This document shows, one piece after another, positions 15,903 to 17,498 of a DNA stretch of 17,498 bases. How positions within the stretch are numbered: position 1 is the stretch's first letter; each line of letters begins with the position of its first letter. The DNA comes from DAOTVS01 sp034436375 (GTDB taxonomy: Bacteria; Chloroflexota; Anaerolineae; SpSt-313). The notes beneath the pieces are model-generated. The model saw only the letters and a program-made list of their open reading frames with translations. It did no database searches and was not told where the DNA came from. The stretch is from positions 1 to 17,498 of the forward strand of contig DAOTVS010000124.1 in assembly GCA_034436375.1 (NCBI GenBank), given 5' to 3'. The translations under genes were made by a program, and so were the position numbers.

Positions 15903-16646
15903 CTACTCGATATCTTCCCGCATTTCATTGATGAGGTACTTGGCCGCCACGGTCTCAACTCTACAATGCGCGGGCTGGCCGGCGGAGATCAGGCGCAGCG
16001 CTTCCAGATCGGATGCCCAGGCAACATCGCCCTTGGCCAGCAGGCAAACAGAACCCGGCTCATATGCCGGATAGAGCCGGCCGCCCTTGAAGAAGAAATC
16101 GGCGTCGCTGACCTCTGTGGCGTAGGTGCGCATGAAAGGCGGGATGTCATTGGGTCTGAACCAGAGCTTGATCTCACGTTCTGCATCGCTCGCGTTGGCC
16201 GATGCATGGATGAGGTTATCAAGGCGCTCGCCAACAACCTTCCCCGACGCATCTTTCAGAGGGACGACCGTGCCGAGGGCGCGTATACAGCCCGGCTTCG
16301 TTTCACGGGCGACGTGGGGATTGGTCGGCCCGGCAATCGTGCGGATCTTTTGTACGACGTCAGGGCCCTGGTAGACCAGCGCGATCACCCGGCGCTTGTG
16401 CGGCTCGTCGGGATAGTGGGCATAGCCCATGATGTATTGCAGGAGGGGCTCGTAGAACACCTTGCCCGCGTGCTCCGCATAGTGCTCCGCGGCCAACATC
16501 CGACTGACGTGCACGATCTTTGCCCCGGCAAACCGTAAGCCGGTATGAAACTCAGCCAACTGCGAAAGAACATAACCGGTCAATGAGTTCTTGAGGGCAT
16601 CCGGCTTGATAAGCACCAGCGACTGTTCCAGTTCATTGCCATCCAT
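15903..16646 (-). CDS. Enlarged nucleoside diphosphate kinase-like protein
   Basis: The N-terminal 165 or so residues form a nucleoside diphosphate kinase domain, which moves the terminal phosphate between nucleotides through a phosphohistidine. The active-site positions are kept: LIKPDA (Lys14), HYAEHAGKVF (Tyr56, Phe64), KIRTIAGPTNP (Arg102, Thr108), IR (Arg122), and NLIHAS with Asn144 and the phosphate-accepting His147, then SDAEREI. Two things differ from the normal enzyme of about 150 residues: an insertion between Arg122 and Asn144, and a C-terminal extension of about 80 residues (167-247) of unknown function containing DADFFFKGGRLYPAY. The frame reaches 16706, but the ATG at 16646 with AAAGGGA upstream starts at the domain boundary and is preferred. 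The gene is probably cotranscribed with the unassigned gene ending at 15174. Confidence 0.86.
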   Translation of the reverse strand: MDGNELEQSLVLIKPDALKNSLTGYVLSQLAEFHTGLRFAGAKIVHVSRMLAAEHYAEHAGKVFYEPLLQYIMGYAHYPDEPHKRRVIALVYQGPDVVQKIRTIAGPTNPHVARETKPGCIRALGTVVPLKDASGKVVGERLDNLIHASANASDAEREIKLWFRPNDIPPFMRTYATEVSDADFFFKGGRLYPAYEPGSVCLLAKGDVAWASDLEALRLISAGQPAHCRVETVAAKYLINEMREDIE

Positions 16647-16667
16647 GGCAGGGTTCCCTTTCTTTGG

Positions 16668-16680
16668 ATACCAGTGGTAT
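16668..16680. promoter_or_regulatory. Palindrome upstream of the NDK-like gene, possible operator
   Basis: ATACCA (16668-16673) and TGGTAT (16675-16680) form a 13-base palindrome with a single central base, 21 bases upstream of the start at 16646. The position fits a repressor site near the promoter or leader. No -10/-35 pair is convincing here, and no regulator gene is in view. Confidence 0.3.
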
Positions 16681-16890
16681 GGGGTGGAACGAGGGGACAC
16701 GTCCACAGCCTGCCCATGGCCCTAAAGTCATGAGGCGGCTGTGGTTGCGCAAAGAGCGTACACCACATGCCTCTGCCTGTCAAAACCCTCGCCAGACCTG
16801 TCACAGATCTCCCTGCCAGGATACCAATCGGCAAAAACTCGCTGGTTGCCCTGCCGGGTCTTGAGCTCTGCAGCCGCCCGGCATTGGACC
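16681..16890. other. Non-coding spacer between the NDK-like gene and the stomatin-like gene
   Basis: No convincing gene is seen from 16647 to 17006. Besides the palindrome at 16668 and the large hairpin at 16891, the only structure noted is TGCCGGG (16852-16858) pairing with CCCGGCA (16877-16883) across an 18-base loop. The promoter of the NDK-like gene should lie in this stretch on the minus strand, but I cannot place it. Confidence 0.4.
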
Positions 16891-16960
16891 TTTGGGTGTG
16901 GGGTGGGGTCTGTTTGGCCGCTCTACAGTGCGGCCAAACAGACCCCACCCCACACCCAAA
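16891..16960. terminator. Perfect 31-bp hairpin downstream of the stomatin-like gene
   Basis: The arms 16891-16921 and 16930-16960 are perfectly complementary over 31 bases, with loop TCTACAGT (16922-16929). Each arm contains the G-rich (or C-rich) block GGGTGTGGGGTGGGG. It starts 46 bases after the stop of the minus-strand stomatin-like gene, the place of a terminator, but neither strand has a T run after the stem. Transcription end or 3'-end protection is the simplest reading; the length and perfection are unusual. Confidence 0.6.
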
Positions 16961-17006
16961 AAGGAGGCTGCCGGTTAGAGGCGAGGCAAATTGCCCGGCG
17001 TCTGCC

Positions 17007-17498
17007 CTATGATGTCGTGGTCGAGCCCTTGCTCGTGAGCGCAGCCGCTGTGGCCTCGCCCAGGGGGCGCAGGAACTGCTCGAACTCCATGGGGAAGATG
17101 AGCTTGCTGGATTGGCTCGAGCCGACGGCGCGCAGGGCGTCCAGGTATTGCAGGCTCATGGTGCGCGGGTCGACCGACTTGGCCGCGTTGTTGATCGTGC
17201 TCAGGGCCAGGGCATAGCCTTCGGCGCGCAGGATTTGCGCCTGCCGGTCACCCTCGGCGCGGAGGATAGTCGCCTGCTTTTCGCCTTCGGCGATGGTGAT
17301 GGCCGCCTGGCGGGTGCCCTCGGCCTCGGTGACCGTGGCGCGGCGGGTGCGCTCGGCCGACATCTGCCGGGTCATAGCCTCTGAGATTTCCCTTGGCGGC
17401 ACGACCTCGCGGATCTCCACCGCCGTGACTTTGACGCCCCAGCGCTCGGTTACCTCATCTAGCTTGTAGCGCAGCTGCTGGTTGATGTGCTCGCGCTG
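17007..17498 (-). CDS. Stomatin/SPFH-domain membrane-associated protein, C-terminal part
   Basis: Only the last 163 residues are in the window; the gene continues past base 17498. The first codons read QREHINQQLRYKLDEVTERW and GVKVTAVEIREVVPP, the conserved end of the SPFH (band 7) domain. Next comes ISEAMTRQMSAERTRRA, and then a coiled-coil region in 11-residue steps, each starting AEG (AEGTRQAAITI, AEGEKQATILR, AEGDRQAQILR, AEG), typical of stomatins such as QmcA. The C-terminus ends with LRAVGSSQSSKLIFPMEFEQ and a short Ser/Thr tail. Family members assemble into membrane-anchored rings or microdomains and often sit beside an NfeD-like membrane protein, which would lie outside the window if present. 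The N-terminal membrane anchor is not visible. The GTG at 17420 is internal, not the start. Confidence 0.95.
   Translation of the reverse strand, partial: QREHINQQLRYKLDEVTERWGVKVTAVEIREVVPPREISEAMTRQMSAERTRRATVTEAEGTRQAAITIAEGEKQATILRAEGDRQAQILRAEGYALALSTINNAAKSVDPRTMSLQYLDALRAVGSSQSSKLIFPMEFEQFLRPLGEATAAALTSKGSTTTS

Noticed and set aside
16741..17217. Plus-strand open frame of 158 codons across the big hairpin and the stomatin-like gene
   Set aside because: It runs through a non-coding hairpin and antisense to the conserved stomatin C-terminus.

Overview
The window is GC-rich bacterial DNA with compact, mostly single-domain metabolic genes and GTG/TTG starts beside ATG. The protein set (a B12-independent-type MetE-like enzyme, a PfkB kinase next to mtnA, a GDP-mannose dehydratase/reductase pair, a large GH38 alpha-mannosidase, a stomatin-like protein) and the heptad-based repeats in the spacers suggest a Chloroflexota bacterium of the Anaerolineae/Caldilineae type. 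That placement is inference from general look; there is no rRNA or other marker to fix it.

Layout: 1-3018 is a minus-strand block with a macro-domain ADP-ribosyl hydrolase, a small helical protein of unknown function and two unrelated alpha/beta hydrolases, one of which has lost its canonical catalytic histidine. At 3019-3065 two promoters diverge. The rightward one (TTGACA, 17 nt, TACAAT) drives a textbook SAM-I riboswitch with antiterminator and terminator, followed by mtnA, a MetE-like methyltransferase, a PfkB sugar/nucleoside kinase and metK (3319-7901). This reads as a sulfur-salvage and SAM-regeneration cluster: mtnA recycles methylthioribose-1-phosphate, the MetE-like protein is a candidate methionine-forming methyltransferase, the kinase is a candidate source of the phosphorylated sugar, and MetK makes SAM, the ligand that shuts off the leader.

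Region 8073-13411 carries a GDP-4-keto-6-deoxymannose reductase-like gene, gmd and a GH38 alpha-mannosidase, pointing to GDP-deoxyhexose (probably GDP-rhamnose) synthesis next to mannoside trimming. hemL (tetrapyrrole synthesis) stands alone at 13593-14885.

The right end is minus strand: a two-gene unit of an enlarged nucleoside diphosphate kinase and a divergent protein that looks like a kinase fold with a VDFG motif, then the C-terminal part of a stomatin/SPFH protein running off the window.

The spacers are unusually structured. Four carry degenerate seven-base repeats placed in inverted orientation near the two gene borders (704-852, 4351-4469, 7911-8053, 9040-9220); a convergent spacer holds a branched set of perfect inverted repeats (14981-15122); and 16891-16960 is a perfect 31-bp hairpin. 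No CRISPR array, tRNA, rRNA, insertion sequence or phage gene was seen.
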